A stretch of 6,489 bases of DNA, taken from positions 1 through 6,489 of the forward strand of contig JBGVAK010000155.1 in assembly GCA_045224495.1 (NCBI GenBank), written 5' to 3'. Below, piece by piece: positions 5,557-6,489 of this stretch. Within the stretch, counting starts at the first letter, position 1. The number at the start of each line of letters is the position of its first letter. Under the pieces are notes generated by a model that worked only from the letters and a program-made list of their open reading frames with translations, searched no databases and was not told the origin of the DNA. A program made the translations under genes and the position numbers. This DNA comes from RUG472 sp045224495. Lineage in GTDB: Bacteria > Bacillota > Clostridia > Christensenellales > CAG-138.

Positions 5557-5580
5557 GTGTGAAAAACCTGTTTTTCACAC
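5557..5580. repeat. Hairpin overlapping the upstream ABC gene's stop codon
   Basis: A perfect 11-bp inverted repeat, GTGTGAAAAAC and GTTTTTCACAC, with a 2-nt loop. The outermost base is the G of the TAG stop of the upstream ABC gene. On the minus strand it is followed by ACAAAGCTTTG, not a U-run, so it is not a standard terminator and the two genes can be cotranscribed. A role in mRNA protection or in setting the subunit ratio is possible. Confidence 0.7.
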
Positions 5581-6489
5581 TACGCCACCTCCTTTCTCAT
5601 CTGGGATTCGTAGACCTCCTGGTAGATGGGGTTCCTGGCGAGGAGCTCCTCGTGGGTGCCTACGTCGTTGATCCTTCCCTCGTCCAGGACCACGATCCTG
5701 TCCGCCTCCATGACGGAGTTGAGCCGCTGGGCGATGACGATCTTGGTGGTCTCGGGACAGACGTTTTTGAAGGCCTCCCGGATGGCCTTATCCGTGGCCG
5801 TGTCCACGGCGCTGGTGGAGTCGTCCATAATGAGTATCCTGGGCTTCTTGAGCAGCGCCCGGGCGATGCACAGCCGCTGCTTCTGCCCGCCGGACACGTT
5901 GACGCCCCCCTGCCCCAGGTCCGTATCATAGCCCTGGGGAAAGCTCATGATGAAGTCGTGGGCGCAGGCCGCCCGACAGGCTTCCTCGATCTTCTCGTCC
6001 GTGGCGTCGGGATCGCCCCACTTCAGGTTGTCCCGGATGGTGCCGGAGAACAGCACGTTCTTCTGCAGGACCATGCCGATGGCGCCCCGCAGCTCGTCGG
6101 TGGAATATTCCTTCACGTCGACGCCGCCCACCTTCACCGACCCGGAGGTAGCCTCGTAGAGCCGGGGGATCAGCTGGACCAGGCTGGTCTTGCCGCTGCC
6201 GGAGCCGCCGATGACGCCGATGGTCTCGCCGCTTTTTATATGCAGATCGATGTCCGTCAGGGTGGGGTTCTCGTTGCTGCCGGAATAGGAGAAGTTCACG
6301 TGGTCGAAGTCCACGGACCCGTCCTTGACCGTCAGGGTGGAGGACCGGTTCTCGTCGATGTCGGGGACCTCGTCCAGGACCTCCACCAGGCGCTTGGCCG
6401 ATGCGGAGGACATGATGAGCATCATGAAGTACATGCTGAGCATCATGAGGGAGATCAGGATGGAGCTGATGTAGGAGATGAAGCTGATG
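5580..6489 (-). CDS. ABC exporter half-transporter, degenerate-site subunit (3' part)
   Basis: The reading frame is open to the right edge, so this is the last 302 residues of a larger gene; a methionine at 6446 is internal. Visible are the end of the membrane domain (hydrophobic up to about 6405) and a full nucleotide-binding domain: Walker A GGSGSGKTS, Q-loop in MVLQKN, a near-canonical signature VSGGQ, and Walker B ILIMDD. The residue after the Walker B Asp is Asp (codon 5820-5822) where Glu is usual, and the switch His is Gln (codon 5727-5729, in IAQRL). Both changes mark the non-hydrolysing site of heterodimeric exporters such as TM287/288. The downstream gene supplies the canonical partner. 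Function as one exporter is a confident inference; its substrate is not known. Confidence 0.93.
   Translation of the reverse strand, partial: ISFISYISSILISLMMLSMYFMMLIMSSASAKRLVEVLDEVPDIDENRSSTLTVKDGSVDFDHVNFSYSGSNENPTLTDIDLHIKSGETIGVIGGSGSGKTSLVQLIPRLYEATSGSVKVGGVDVKEYSTDELRGAIGMVLQKNVLFSGTIRDNLKWGDPDATDEKIEEACRAACAHDFIMSFPQGYDTDLGQGGVNVSGGQKQRLCIARALLKKPRILIMDDSTSAVDTATDKAIREAFKNVCPETTKIVIAQRLNSVMEADRIVVLDEGRINDVGTHEELLARNPIYQEVYESQMRKEVA

Noticed and set aside
4013..5671. A 552-codon plus-strand open frame opposite the ABC exporter gene
   Set aside because: It is antisense to a fully conserved ABC protein, its product is low-complexity Gly/His/Val/Asp-rich with no recognisable domain, and GC-rich codon bias alone creates such open frames.

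Overview
The window looks like chromosomal DNA from a GC-rich, low-to-moderate-complexity Firmicute, most likely a gut clostridium of the Oscillospiraceae type. The reasons are a PyrR-family RNA-binding regulator with its RNA attenuator, strong AGGAGG-type ribosome binding sites, textbook TTGACA/TATAAT promoters, a Clostridia-style heterodimeric ABC exporter, and intergenic spaces full of palindromic repeats. The family assignment is inference from style; no taxonomic marker gene is present.

Layout, left to right. (1) 1-915, minus strand: a pyrimidine salvage operon. A promoter at 887-915 feeds a roughly 140-nt leader carrying a PyrR-binding hairpin and an intrinsic terminator, then pyrR, then the first 46 codons of a uracil permease (uraA/pyrP type) that runs off the left edge. 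(2) 916-1153: a gene-free spacer with palindromes and a terminator. (3) 1155-1814, minus: a DUF2461-family protein with its own promoter. (4) 1815-1980: a divergent promoter region. (5) 1981-2580, plus: xpt, xanthine phosphoribosyltransferase, with a perfect 12-bp palindrome inside its promoter. (6) 2590-2742: first copy of a three-hairpin repeat. (7) 2751-3411, minus: a two-gene operon of a small XRE-type repressor and a four-helix membrane protein, overlapping by 20 bp. (8) 3500-3647: second copy of the three-hairpin repeat. (9) 3656-6489, minus: two adjacent ABC exporter half-transporters, the upstream one cut by the right edge, separated by a hairpin-rich 109-bp spacer.

How the parts work together: pyrR/uraA and xpt are base-salvage genes, one for uracil with UMP/UTP-sensed attenuation and one for xanthine. 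The two ABC proteins are predicted to form one heterodimer: the upstream protein has a degenerate ATP site (Asp for the catalytic Glu, Gln for the switch His), while the downstream protein keeps the canonical residues. The XRE/membrane pair looks like a self-regulated unit of unknown role.

The most interesting non-coding signal is the pair of diverged intergenic repeats at 2590-2742 and 3500-3647. Each sits just after the stop codon of a minus-strand gene, and their hairpins differ by paired, compensatory changes, which argues that the folded RNA is what is conserved. No clearly new multi-gene defence or mobile system is visible.
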